A stretch of 20,228 nucleotides of DNA from Thermocladium sp. UBA166 (GTDB taxonomy: Archaea; Thermoproteota; Thermoprotei; Thermoproteales; Thermocladiaceae). The notes below the pieces were generated by a model that saw only the letters and a list, made by a program, of their open reading frames with translations, was not told the origin of the DNA and ran no database searches. Within the stretch, counting starts at the first letter, position 1. Each line of letters begins with the position of its first letter. This document shows, in pieces, positions 1 through 7,063 of this stretch. Location of the stretch: NCBI GenBank assembly GCA_002508315.1, contig DAHE01000034.1, positions 2,402 to 22,629 of the forward strand, read 5' to 3'. A program made the translations under genes and the position numbers.

Positions 1-169
1 GCTGGAGGGCGATCCCGCCACGAGCATACTGGAGTTCGTTGATAAGGTGAAGGCGGATCTATTGGTGTCCGGCAGCAGGGGCTTATCCACCCTGAAGCGC
101 ATATTCCTTGGCAGCGTGTCGTCCAGGTTGGTCAGCGAGTCTAAGGTGCCCGTCCTAGTAGTTAAGTGA
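1..169 (+). CDS. Universal stress protein (UspA family), C-terminal fragment
   Basis: The gene enters from the left edge; the reading frame starts at base 2 and stops at TGA 167-169, leaving 55 residues. The visible part carries the nucleotide-binding signature of ATP-binding UspA proteins, G-S-R-G-L followed nine residues later by G-S-V (pattern G-x2-G-x9-G-S/T), and ends with the typical last beta strand (VPVLVVK). Usp proteins are small cytoplasmic alpha/beta proteins linked to stress survival; the specific role cannot be told from a fragment. The next gene, archease, is on the opposite strand and converges with it, with 25 bp between the two stop codons. Confidence 0.88.
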   Translation, partial: LEGDPATSILEFVDKVKADLLVSGSRGLSTLKRIFLGSVSSRLVSESKVPVLVVK

Positions 170-194
170 GGCCCCCAATCTACTAAATCACCCA

Positions 195-623
195 TCATAT
201 ATCTACAACGAATTGAATTCTATAGAGCCCATCCCTCTCTATCCTCATTAGGTGATATGTAATGGCCTTCACAATGGTTCCCCTAAATCCATGCTTCTCC
301 GGATCATATGGCTCCCCCCTCACCTCCGCCGTCAATTTGACCTCCTCCTCATTTACGTCAACTTCCATATCATTGCCTATAGCCACCTTCTCCCCATCAA
401 ACCTATAAATCACCTCATCTATCCAATTAAAGAGCAGTTGCTCCAGGTCGGCGCCGCTTAATTGGACTGGAATCGATAGAATTGGCATTGCCTTGGTTGG
501 GTCATACGTCAAGTTAAGCACGCCCAGGGCGGCGTTCCTGAAGGCCTCGCCCAAGCTCCTCCCTCGAGCTATTATCATTACGTCTGCCGTGTGATCGGCG
601 TACTCGAACGGTGGCTCGTTCAT
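195..623 (-). CDS. Archease (RtcB RNA ligase cofactor)
   Basis: 142 residues, the normal length of archease. The N-terminal FEYADHTADV motif (residues 6-15) and the C-terminal FVVDI (D141) are the family's acidic metal-binding ends, and the YDPEKHGFRGTIVKAITYH stretch near residues 106-124 is a family hallmark. Archease speeds guanylylation and turnover of the RtcB tRNA ligase, which joins tRNA halves after intron removal; Thermoproteales tRNAs are unusually intron-rich. The start is the ATG at 623, with a TATA box at 647-654 about 28 nt upstream, so the mRNA should be leaderless. rtcB is not in this window. Confidence 0.95.
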   Translation of the reverse strand: MNEPPFEYADHTADVMIIARGRSLGEAFRNAALGVLNLTYDPTKAMPILSIPVQLSGADLEQLLFNWIDEVIYRFDGEKVAIGNDMEVDVNEEEVKLTAEVRGEPYDPEKHGFRGTIVKAITYHLMRIERDGLYRIQFVVDI

Positions 624-717
624 GTATTCACGTTTATGCTGAACGCTATAAAAATTCCGTCGTGTGTATCCTCATTTTCAAGGAAATATTTATAACTCAT
701 CCCTCTCATTCTTTTCC

Positions 718-1077
718 GTGGCCATCAGGGAGGTACTGCAGCAAGGAGCGTTGGAGTCGCCTGGAGTTTTGGGGATTTACTTGTCCACAGTGGATGGGTT
801 GATAAAGGATTATGTAAGCATGGAGCAGGTGGATCCGGATAAGGTGTCGGCGGTCTCCGCTCCTCTCGCAATAGTGTCTGAGAACGCATCGAAGCTTTTC
901 TTCAAGGGCAACTTCGACTACTCCATAGTATATAGTTCCCCCGGATTGATAGTTGTCGCCAAGGTGGATGAAAATAACATATTGACCATAGTGTCCAAGG
1001 AGCAACAGGTAGGCTTGATACTCACCTTGCTGGACAGCATGATTAAGAAGCTCAGGGAGCTGTTGTCGAGCCATTGA
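718..1077 (+). CDS. Roadblock/LC7-domain protein
   Basis: 119 residues when started at GTG 718. That start is chosen because a TATA box at about 685-693 lies some 28 nt upstream; the open frame extends back to an ATG at 664, which would put the promoter inside the gene. The sequence (LLQQGA-type first helix, GIYLSTVDGLIKDYV strand pair, FDYSIVYSSPGLIVVAKVDENNILTIVSKEQQVGLILTLLD) matches the Roadblock/MglB alpha-beta-alpha fold; these domains dimerise and serve as regulators or platforms for small GTPases. It is the first of three plus-strand genes leading to crenactin, which hints at a role in polarity or cytoskeleton control (inference). No GTPase partner gene is in the window. Confidence 0.75.
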   Translation: MAIREVLQQGALESPGVLGIYLSTVDGLIKDYVSMEQVDPDKVSAVSAPLAIVSENASKLFFKGNFDYSIVYSSPGLIVVAKVDENNILTIVSKEQQVGLILTLLDSMIKKLRELLSSH

Positions 1078-1134
1078 GGCGCCGTAAACGCGGGGGAAGA
1101 ATAACTTTAAAGCGGATGCTCCCCGCGTGTTTCG

Positions 1135-1458
1135 ATGAGTAGCTTGGATATATCCCGCGGCGGGCTTGTGCTTGCGTTTGTATTGATAATAGCCGTGGCC
1201 ATATTCATATACGGTTTCTGGCAATTAGTGTCGCCGACAGGCTACCCTGCCTCGCTGGTCCAGGGGCAGTGCACGTCGTCGTACGTTGGCTTGGTCTTGG
1301 TAACCATGGCCATGATGGGGGTCGGCGTGTATGCCATTATGGATTACAGGAAGCGGGGGTTCGTCGGCGATTATGCATTGATAGCATTCATAGTCATGTT
1401 GATAATATACGTAGTATTCGCGTACGTCACCTACCAAGCAACCCCCAGCTATTGTTGA
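1135..1458 (+). CDS. Small three-helix membrane protein, unknown function
   Basis: 107 residues, family not recognised. Three hydrophobic segments are evident at about 11-31, 50-69 and 80-100. The only positive cluster (YRKRG, 71-75) lies between helices 2 and 3, so by the positive-inside rule that loop is cytoplasmic and the 32-49 loop and the C-terminus face outside. The only two cysteines, C46 and the terminal C107, would then both be outside and could form a disulfide (inference). TATA box CTTTAAAG at 1105-1112 precedes the ATG by about 27 nt, so the gene has its own leaderless promoter between the Roadblock gene and crenactin. A membrane partner for the actin-like filament is a tempting but untested reading. 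Confidence 0.7.
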   Translation: MSSLDISRGGLVLAFVLIIAVAIFIYGFWQLVSPTGYPASLVQGQCTSSYVGLVLVTMAMMGVGVYAIMDYRKRGFVGDYALIAFIVMLIIYVVFAYVTYQATPSYC

Positions 1459-1548
1459 TGTCACCTCTTAATTTCATGGCCGCGGCTAGATCGGATTCGG
1501 GGCGGGGTACCTTTATAAGCGTGAATTAAGGGCTGGATCCGTGATTCC

Positions 1549-2856
1549 ATGGAGGAGGAGTTGAGGTATAAATTGAAGTATACATATGGGGAGGACTTCG
1601 GCACCGGTTACTTCAAGTACGGTCCCATAAGCCTGGGGGAGTCGCCGCGCATAACGCAGAGCAGGGGATTGATATTGAGGGATCTCCCTGAGAGCGTTAA
1701 GATGCTTATACCGCCCGACGTGGCTAGGAGGGGAATAGTGGTGGGGGATGAGGTGTCCAAGTACCTCAGCTCCACCAGGGATATGGTAAGGAACCTCAAA
1801 TACCCGCTTCATGACGGCATAATTAGAAAGGATGACGACGATTCCTGGCGCGTGGCTAAGGAGCTGGCCAGGTTCGGTTTATCCGGTTTCTACGAGCAGG
1901 CCGCGGGCAGCGGTGACTTCAAGGGGTTCCTCGTAGTCATGTCGCTGTCGGCTCTCTCCCCGGACTACATGAGGGAGCGGTTCATAGACATGCACATGGA
2001 GATAAACCAGGAGTTCCAGGGAAACATGATTAGAGCCGTGACGGCGATAGATCAACCGTTCGCGGTTGCCATATCGGAAAAGGCCGTTACCTGCATGGTT
2101 GTGGAGGCGGGGCACGGCAATATACAGATAGTCCCCATAAGCTACGGCCCGATAAGGGATGGCATAGTCGCCCTCAACAGGGGTGGGTCCGAGACTAATG
2201 CAATAACCAGGGAGATACTGAAGGACGCTGGCTACAGCGATTTAGCCAAGGACGAGTACGTCGTTGAGGCTGTTAAGCGGGAGGCCGGGCTCGTGCCGAG
2301 GGACTTGGGCGCGGCGGTGAAGGCGGCCAGGGAGGACCCGGCCCGGTTCTCGATTAAGATAAAGGTAAACCCGTTGGTAACCGTGGAGTTGAACGAACTC
2401 TCCTGGGCCCGTTTCCTCATAGGCGAGGTCCTCTTCGATCCAACCCACGATGAGTTCAAAAGCTACGTACAGCAGGGCCGGTTCTCTATAGAGGACGTAA
2501 CTATGGGGGACATGGTGTTCTACGGCGAAATGAATCTGGCCGATGCCGTGATAAGCAGCGTGAGGAAGACCCCAGTGGAGATACAGGACAAGATAGTCAG
2601 CAACATAATACTGAGCGGCGGCGCGTTTAATTGGAGAGCCCCACCCTCTCTGAGCGACGTCGCCGTGGGCAGCGTGGATAAGGTGAAGCTAATGATAGGA
2701 AACAAGGTCCCCGACCTGCTCAATAGGTTGAACATAAGGATGGTAAAGGACCCCCAGTACAGCGTGTGGAAGGGAGCAATAGTTTATGGGTACGCCCTAC
2801 CCCTCAGCGTTGAGTGGAATGATAAGACGAAGGAGGGCTGGATATTCCCGCGGTAG
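1549..2856 (+). CDS. Crenactin (archaeal actin homologue)
   Basis: 435 residues, as in Pyrobaculum calidifontis crenactin, which it resembles along its whole length. The actin-fold ATPase motifs are in order: phosphate-1 GEDFGTG (14-20), phosphate-2 EAGHGNIQ (186-193) and adenosine site ILSGGAFNW (354-362). Other near-invariant stretches are RDLPESVKM (44-52), NLKYPL (82-87), ALNRGG (208-213) and the C-terminal YSVWKGAIVYGYALPLS. Crenactin forms double-stranded actin-like filaments and is tied to rod shape in Thermoproteales. A TATA box (CTTTATAA, 1511-1518) lies about 34 nt before the ATG, leaving a short leader. In Pyrobaculum it sits in the Arcade cluster with arcadin genes; I recognise no arcadin here, and the neighbours are a Roadblock protein and a small membrane protein instead. 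It converges with the SRPBCC gene, 10 bp apart. Confidence 0.97.
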   Translation: MEEELRYKLKYTYGEDFGTGYFKYGPISLGESPRITQSRGLILRDLPESVKMLIPPDVARRGIVVGDEVSKYLSSTRDMVRNLKYPLHDGIIRKDDDDSWRVAKELARFGLSGFYEQAAGSGDFKGFLVVMSLSALSPDYMRERFIDMHMEINQEFQGNMIRAVTAIDQPFAVAISEKAVTCMVVEAGHGNIQIVPISYGPIRDGIVALNRGGSETNAITREILKDAGYSDLAKDEYVVEAVKREAGLVPRDLGAAVKAAREDPARFSIKIKVNPLVTVELNELSWARFLIGEVLFDPTHDEFKSYVQQGRFSIEDVTMGDMVFYGEMNLADAVISSVRKTPVEIQDKIVSNIILSGGAFNWRAPPSLSDVAVGSVDKVKLMIGNKVPDLLNRLNIRMVKDPQYSVWKGAIVYGYALPLSVEWNDKTKEGWIFPR

Positions 2857-2866
2857 ACATCATCTA

Positions 2867-3286
2867 TCACTTCCGCCTCCCCATTAATTCCAGCTCTATT
2901 CTCTCCAGCGCGTGCGCTGTTCCTTGCTTGAAGTGATTCTCGTTCCATGCCTCCATCAAGCTGAACGGGAACTTGTATTTAACATCCCAATAACTGATCA
3001 CCTCCCCGCCGTGGACGCTTACCCTGTGCACCCCAGTGAATGGCCCCTTCACGTAATTCATGGACACCTCCCTGTCCTCATCATTCACGTTTATCACGAC
3101 CTCCCCCCTATTGAAGGGGCCTGGAAACGCGAATTGAACCCTAGCCCTTATCCCTCCTCCATCCCTGCCAATTATGGTTAAGTTCCTAGTGCCGTGCCAG
3201 TACTTGGGAATATTATCCACATCCCTCACAATCCTCCATATATCCTCATCGGGGGCATCGATTTTCTTGGATACTTGGAACCTCAT
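2867..3286 (-). CDS. SRPBCC (START/Bet v1-like) domain protein
   Basis: 139 residues with the beginning typical of the polyketide cyclase/dehydrase branch of the SRPBCC superfamily: beta strand MRFQVSKKIDAP, helix DEDIWRIVRDVDNIPKYW, then alternating strands and a long C-terminal helix (SLMEAWNENHFKQGTAHALERIELEL). These proteins form a deep hydrophobic cavity that binds small lipids or intermediates; the ligand is not predictable. The start is ATG 3286 with a TATA-like element (GTATTTA read on this strand) at 3311-3317, 28 nt upstream. It is divergent from the Lrp-like gene, with a 128-bp shared promoter region. Confidence 0.8.
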   Translation of the reverse strand: MRFQVSKKIDAPDEDIWRIVRDVDNIPKYWHGTRNLTIIGRDGGGIRARVQFAFPGPFNRGEVVINVNDEDREVSMNYVKGPFTGVHRVSVHGGEVISYWDVKYKFPFSLMEAWNENHFKQGTAHALERIELELMGRRK

Positions 3287-3414
3287 CGTCCCAAACGTAG
3301 GTGCCCCGCCTAAATACCTTTTTTCTTTGCTCAGCTCCGCTGTTATTTCCCGCGTGCTGGGCGCCTCATTAATTGAATCGTTAAATTTAATAATGCAGGT
3401 GCTCCACTATATAC

Positions 3415-3648
3415 ATGTTCGAGATATTCGTGTTGGTTCAGACCAAGGTGGGCAAGGCGTTCCAAGTGACCGAGCAAATAAGGACCATACCCGGCATTAA
3501 GTCCACCTATACCGTCACCGGTCCCTACGATATAATCGCATCGATGGAGATAGAGAACATAGAGTCCCTCGAGGATATAATAAAGAGGATACATGCAATA
3601 GATGGAGTGGAGCGGACGTTGACCGCCATGGTGATAAAGAAGTACTAG
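3415..3648 (+). CDS. Stand-alone Lrp/AsnC ligand-binding (RAM) domain protein
   Basis: 77 residues forming only the regulation-of-amino-acid-metabolism domain (beta-alpha-beta-beta-alpha-beta): MFEIFVLVQTKVGKAFQV, IRTIPGIKSTYTVTGPYDIIASMEI, LEDIIKRIHAIDGVERTLTAMVI. The G-P-Y-D turn is the usual one in Lrp effector domains. There is no helix-turn-helix, so it cannot bind DNA alone; such single-domain proteins are common in archaea and may modulate full-length Lrp proteins or sense amino acids. The palindromic TATA region TTAAATTTAA (3381-3390) is about 28 nt before the ATG, giving a leaderless mRNA. Confidence 0.9.
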   Translation: MFEIFVLVQTKVGKAFQVTEQIRTIPGIKSTYTVTGPYDIIASMEIENIESLEDIIKRIHAIDGVERTLTAMVIKKY

Positions 3649-3698
3649 CCGCGTTCCCGTGATTATTTCATAAAGTTTAAAAGTTGAGGCGCCGAAAG

Positions 3699-3716
3699 AT
3701 GGAGAGGCGCCGTTGA
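3699..3716 (+). other. Possible five-codon upstream minigene coupled to the next gene
   Basis: An ATG at 3699 begins a reading frame of only five codons (M-E-R-R-R) whose TGA stop (3714-3716) overlaps the ATG of the following gene as TGATG. The TATA-like run at 3671-3681 is placed to start transcription at about 3699-3702, so this ATG could be the leaderless first codon. The same bases can equally be read as a Shine-Dalgarno-like GGAGAGG (3701-3707) for the downstream ATG, which is the more conservative view. Confidence 0.25.
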
Positions 3717-4480
3717 TGAGCAAACCAGTGCAGCTATACAAGGATAGAATAGAGGCGTCGCTTGATGCTTGGGACAAGATTCTAAGGGGCGACGTCTCTA
3801 CCAGGCCCGAGTTGGAGAACCTCCTCGTTACTTTATATAAGCAACGGGGGGTGGAGCCGTTCAGGGGCCTCTCCAAGATACGGATCTACGACAAGGAGAT
3901 AGCCACCGTGTACGTCGTGGGGAAATACGGCTTGGCCGTGGTGGACGACTCATCCATTTCCCAATACATCCACTTGCTCCAAGTGGAGACAATAGGGGAT
4001 GAGGTTTACGGCAAGTTGAAGTCGGTCGATTTCTCCCTAAGCGATGAGTTGAGGAGCTACGTGAGGGATAAGGTGGACGTCGACGTGATGGGGGAGACGC
4101 TGGAGGAGAGGGTGTTCAGGGCGTATAGGTTGGTCTACACCGGGAGCATAATGGGCTTCATGCCGGAAACGGACTTCGTCAAGATGTACTCCGCGCTGCT
4201 CGACGTGTTTCCCCAACTATCGGAGAGGCTGATCAACTACGTTAGGTTCTACGTGGCAACCAAGATAGCGGAGAAGATAGCGTTGGGCCAAATAACCAAC
4301 CTGGACGACAAGAAGATAGAGAAGTACGCGTACTGCGTCAGGCTAGGGCTGACCAAGTGCGCCCCCTCGGATAAGCTGATACGGGAGATAGCGGCCAAGG
4401 TATACAAGGTGCCGCGCAGCGTGGTGGGGAAGCTGTTCCCCAACGTGGATGCCAAATCCTTCGTGCCCAGGGCCACTTAA
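3716..4480 (+). CDS. DUF2192-like crenarchaeal conserved protein
   Basis: 254 residues from ATG 3716; a TTG directly before it (3713) is a possible alternative. The architecture is helical with a short beta part around residues 55-80 (IRIYDKEIATVYVVGKYGLAV), followed by an all-helical C-terminal half. The motifs YKQRGVEPFRG...YDKEIATVYVVGKYGLG-like and the final KVPRSVVGKLFP resemble archaeal DUF2192 proteins from memory; the function of that family is unknown. A TATA-like element is at 3671-3681 and a GGAGAGG sequence sits 9 nt before the ATG, making this one of the few genes here with an apparent leader. It converges with the tRNA methyltransferase gene with a 4-bp overlap, and a run of seven T (about 4490-4496) just after the stop may end transcription. 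Confidence 0.68.
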   Translation: MSKPVQLYKDRIEASLDAWDKILRGDVSTRPELENLLVTLYKQRGVEPFRGLSKIRIYDKEIATVYVVGKYGLAVVDDSSISQYIHLLQVETIGDEVYGKLKSVDFSLSDELRSYVRDKVDVDVMGETLEERVFRAYRLVYTGSIMGFMPETDFVKMYSALLDVFPQLSERLINYVRFYVATKIAEKIALGQITNLDDKKIEKYAYCVRLGLTKCAPSDKLIREIAAKVYKVPRSVVGKLFPNVDAKSFVPRAT

Positions 4481-5520
4481 AAACTCATTTTTTTCCTTAT
4501 AATGAAAATGCTGGAGTACATGCCCCCCTGCTCTACGCGCCGCTCGCTCACCGACGCCCCGCTGCCCAACGCGCCCGTCACCAACCTCCTCCTCCCCGTT
4601 ATCACGACGATGGACTTCCTGGCCGCCCTCAATGCGTTGGCCATTAACTCCTTGTAGAAGGCCCGTATGGGCTTCTCCGTCTTCATGCGGATTCCATAAG
4701 GTGGGTTGAACACGACGTGATCGCATGAGAGTGGCCTCAGCATCGGCGTGGTTGAGTCCCCCACCGCTAGATCGAAGTCGCCGCCAGCAGCAGCTAGATT
4801 GCTCCCGGCCGAGTCGCAGTAATCCGGGTTCACGTCTATGCACACCGACCTAATCCTCCTCCAGAAATGAGCCGCCTCGGCCGGTATAGTGCCCCCTCCA
4901 CACGTCAAGTCGCACAGTGTATCGCCCTCGTCCGGCGATGCCATCATTATCATGGAGAACGCTATTACCGGGTTAAGGGAGGCCGGGTGCCCCCTCACCC
5001 TGTACTCCCTATCCCTAGCCGTGGATCTAGTGATCTTTACCCCAACCATGAAGCCCCTCCCCAGTACGTGCGCGCCGATGACCACGTCGGGGCTCGATAA
5101 ATTCACCAACGCCTTGACCCCCCTCCCCTCCAGGAAGGAGATGACTGCGTCCCCCACGGCTCTAGCCACGTCTGTGCTGGAGTACTCCTGATCCCCGGCC
5201 CTCACCGCCTCAACAGCCACGCTGGTCTCCGGGGTGACGATCCCCATCAATCCCTCCAGCCTCAACGCCCTGGCCCTTCCCTCCAAATCCTCCATTAAGG
5301 GCCCCACCTCTCCACTGTCCAGCAGGTAGTAGGCGTTCTCTATGGTCCTCATGCTTGCTAGGAAGGACTTGGCCTCCATCACGGAGGAGAAACCAGTCTC
5401 CAGAAGCACTCGCCCGCTCATCCTATCATAGACGTGCCCCACCTCGGTCCCCATCCTCTCCTCGGCCTCCATTACCACGTAGTCCTCCAGGCCCGGCACT
5501 GTGGTGACCAGCACGCTCAC
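4477..5520 (-). CDS. THUMP-domain class I methyltransferase, probable tRNA guanine-N2 methyltransferase (Trm14/RlmL-like)
   Basis: 347 residues. The N-terminal ferredoxin-like and THUMP part spans about 1-165 and binds tRNA. The Rossmann methyltransferase follows: a typical junction RVRGHPASLNPVIAFSM (175-190), SAM motif I DLTCGGGTIPAEAA (204-217), acidic end of strand 2 IDVNP (228-232), and the catalytic N-P-P-Y-G tetrad at 272-276, characteristic of amino-group N-methylation of a base. NPPYG rather than the DPPYG-type motif favours the Trm14 (m2G6) or RlmL branch over Trm-G10, but the exact position modified is uncertain. The start at 5520 is supported by TATA box TTTTAAAT (5543-5550) about 26 nt upstream; that box overlaps the stop codon of the UDG gene. 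Confidence 0.85.
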   Translation of the reverse strand: MSVLVTTVPGLEDYVVMEAEERMGTEVGHVYDRMSGRVLLETGFSSVMEAKSFLASMRTIENAYYLLDSGEVGPLMEDLEGRARALRLEGLMGIVTPETSVAVEAVRAGDQEYSSTDVARAVGDAVISFLEGRGVKALVNLSSPDVVIGAHVLGRGFMVGVKITRSTARDREYRVRGHPASLNPVIAFSMIMMASPDEGDTLCDLTCGGGTIPAEAAHFWRRIRSVCIDVNPDYCDSAGSNLAAAGGDFDLAVGDSTTPMLRPLSCDHVVFNPPYGIRMKTEKPIRAFYKELMANALRAARKSIVVITGRRRLVTGALGSGASVSERRVEQGGMYSSIFIIRKKMSF

Positions 5521-5542
5521 TGCTTTGGGCGGTCTAGCCCCC

Positions 5543-5550
5543 TTTTAAAT
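5543..5550 (-). promoter_or_regulatory. TATA box of the THUMP methyltransferase gene, overlapping the UDG stop codon
   Basis: Read on the minus strand the element is ATTTAAAA. It lies 26 nt before the methyltransferase ATG. The TAA stop of the upstream UDG gene (5545-5547 on this strand) is inside the box, so the two genes are packed head-to-tail yet have separate promoters. Confidence 0.6.
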
Positions 5551-6198
5551 CGAGTCGCATCCAGCCCACTTCCCAGCTCTCCTAAACACATCGATCAACT
5601 CCTCCATGCTGAGCCTCCCCGTGTTGGTGTTGCGGGGGCTTGGGTGGTAACTCATGAATACCCTGACGCTGCCCACATCCACGTAACCACCGTGTTTGAA
5701 CTCAATCCTAACCCCCATCACCGATGCGACGGCCTGGGCCGCTAACCTGCCTAGAACCACTATCGACTTAGGCCTCACGGTATCCACTTCAATCCTCAAC
5801 CAGCGAAGGCAGTTCCTCACCTCCGATGGAAGGGGTTTATTATTGGGGGGAGCGCACTTGACGGCAGACGTCAAGTAGGCGCACCGTAGCTTAGTGCCGT
5901 CGTTCCTGGATACGCTGAAGGGATTGTTGGAGAGGCCCGCGGCGTGCAGTGCCTTGAAGAGAAACTCCGCGCTCTTGTCCCCAGTGAACATCCGCCCCGT
6001 CCTATTGCCGCCGTGGGCGGCCGGGGCGAGCCCCACTATCATCACGCCCCCAGGCTCACCCCAGGGCGGGACTGGGCGGCGCCAATATGCCTCGCCGATG
6101 AATCTGGGCAGGGGCTTCACGGACTCCCTGTACTGAACCAGCCTGGGGCAGTCGCGGCACTCAAGTAAGCCGGGCAGCATTGAGGTCCGGCGCTTCAT
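5545..6198 (-). CDS. Uracil-DNA glycosylase, family 5 (UDGb)
   Basis: 217 residues. Motif 1, GLAPAAHGGNRTGRMFTGD (56-74), has alanine where family 4 has a catalytic acid, the mark of family 5; motif 2 is HPSPRNTNTG (185-194). C14, C17, C115 and C130 match the four [4Fe-4S] ligands of the thermophilic UDGs. The enzyme removes uracil, and in this family also hypoxanthine and related lesions, from DNA, opening base-excision repair in an organism whose cytosines deaminate quickly at high temperature. The start ATG at 6198 follows a TATA-like ATTTTAA box at about 6226-6232. It is divergent from the gene at 6344. Confidence 0.95.
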   Translation of the reverse strand: MKRRTSMLPGLLECRDCPRLVQYRESVKPLPRFIGEAYWRRPVPPWGEPGGVMIVGLAPAAHGGNRTGRMFTGDKSAEFLFKALHAAGLSNNPFSVSRNDGTKLRCAYLTSAVKCAPPNNKPLPSEVRNCLRWLRIEVDTVRPKSIVVLGRLAAQAVASVMGVRIEFKHGGYVDVGSVRVFMSYHPSPRNTNTGRLSMEELIDVFRRAGKWAGCDSI

Positions 6199-6343
6199 TT
6201 CCTTAATTGCTTTCCGGGGGAAAGGATTTTAAGTGAACCCGGCTGTGAATGAGTGGGGCGAGTGATGGTGGGACACATTGGGCGGCTGCCCGCCGGACTC
6301 CCCATTGCCATAGGCTTATTAACGGGCTTAGGTTCTGCCCAGC

Positions 6344-7063
6344 GTGCTATTCGCGGCTTACCTGGAGCCAGGCGAGGAGTTGCCGGGGCCTGGCTTCGAC
6401 GTGGTGCTGGACTTGAGGCGAGTGGTGCGGGATAGGTGGGACTACATGCTTCCCCTCGTTTACCCGGACGACGTTGAGCAAGCCACGGCTATACGCCTCC
6501 CCATGCCGGGAAGCGGGGCCGGGGTCTCTCGCCTCCTCGACTTGATCGATTACTTGGGCGTCTCCTCAGTGATCCTAACCATGCCCAGAAACCACGATCT
6601 AATGGTGAGGGCGATGGATGAGGCGGCCCAGCACGGCGTGTCGATAACCTGGTACCTAAAGGACCCGCTGCGGTACTCGCCCCCCGACGTGTTTCCCCAC
6701 CCCATGGGCGTGGCGTTTAGCATTCCATCCTTGGGCTCAATTAAGGCGCTGGCCAAATTCGCGTTGCTGAATCAATCATCAATAAAGTACGTGCTGGCCT
6801 ACAACGTAGATGGAGGCCGCGGCGGCCTGCCGCTGCTTGGCGGTGGATCCATGGATTACCTATCCATAATCAAGCTCCTATCCATGATTGGGTACGAGGG
6901 CTACGTGGTGCTGCGGTACGGCAAGCCCTACAGGGGCAGGTATTGGAGCGACTTAAATGCGTTGCAGACGTACAGGGACTCGCTGGGCGGGGCGTTAGCG
7001 GATAAGAGACTGGTAAAGCTATTAAGCTCAGCGCTGGGCGAGGTTTTCGGGGATGTAAAGTGA
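6344..7063 (+). CDS. Unrecognised protein in the argF operon, possible TIM-barrel fold
   Basis: 239 residues from GTG 6344, chosen because CTTATTA (6314-6320) is about 27 nt upstream. I do not recognise the family. The sequence alternates short hydrophobic strands and helices: FDVVLDLRR (18-26), ATAIRLPMPG, LGVSSVILTMP (71-81), GVSITWYLK (105-113), MGVAFSIPSLGSIKALAKFA (121-140), IKYVLAYNVDGG (145-156), LLSMIGYEGYVVLRYG. That rhythm and the pair of glycine-rich loops suggest a (beta/alpha)8 barrel, perhaps of the sugar-phosphate isomerase/endonuclease IV superfamily, but no metal-ligand set is clear. Its TGA overlaps the GTG of argF by 4 bp, so it is translationally coupled to arginine biosynthesis. 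Confidence 0.75.
   Translation: MLFAAYLEPGEELPGPGFDVVLDLRRVVRDRWDYMLPLVYPDDVEQATAIRLPMPGSGAGVSRLLDLIDYLGVSSVILTMPRNHDLMVRAMDEAAQHGVSITWYLKDPLRYSPPDVFPHPMGVAFSIPSLGSIKALAKFALLNQSSIKYVLAYNVDGGRGGLPLLGGGSMDYLSIIKLLSMIGYEGYVVLRYGKPYRGRYWSDLNALQTYRDSLGGALADKRLVKLLSSALGEVFGDVK

Noticed and set aside
6253..6435. 60-codon frame before the argF operon
   Set aside because: It runs out of frame into the gene at 6344 and has no promoter of its own; the TATA box at 6314 lies inside it.
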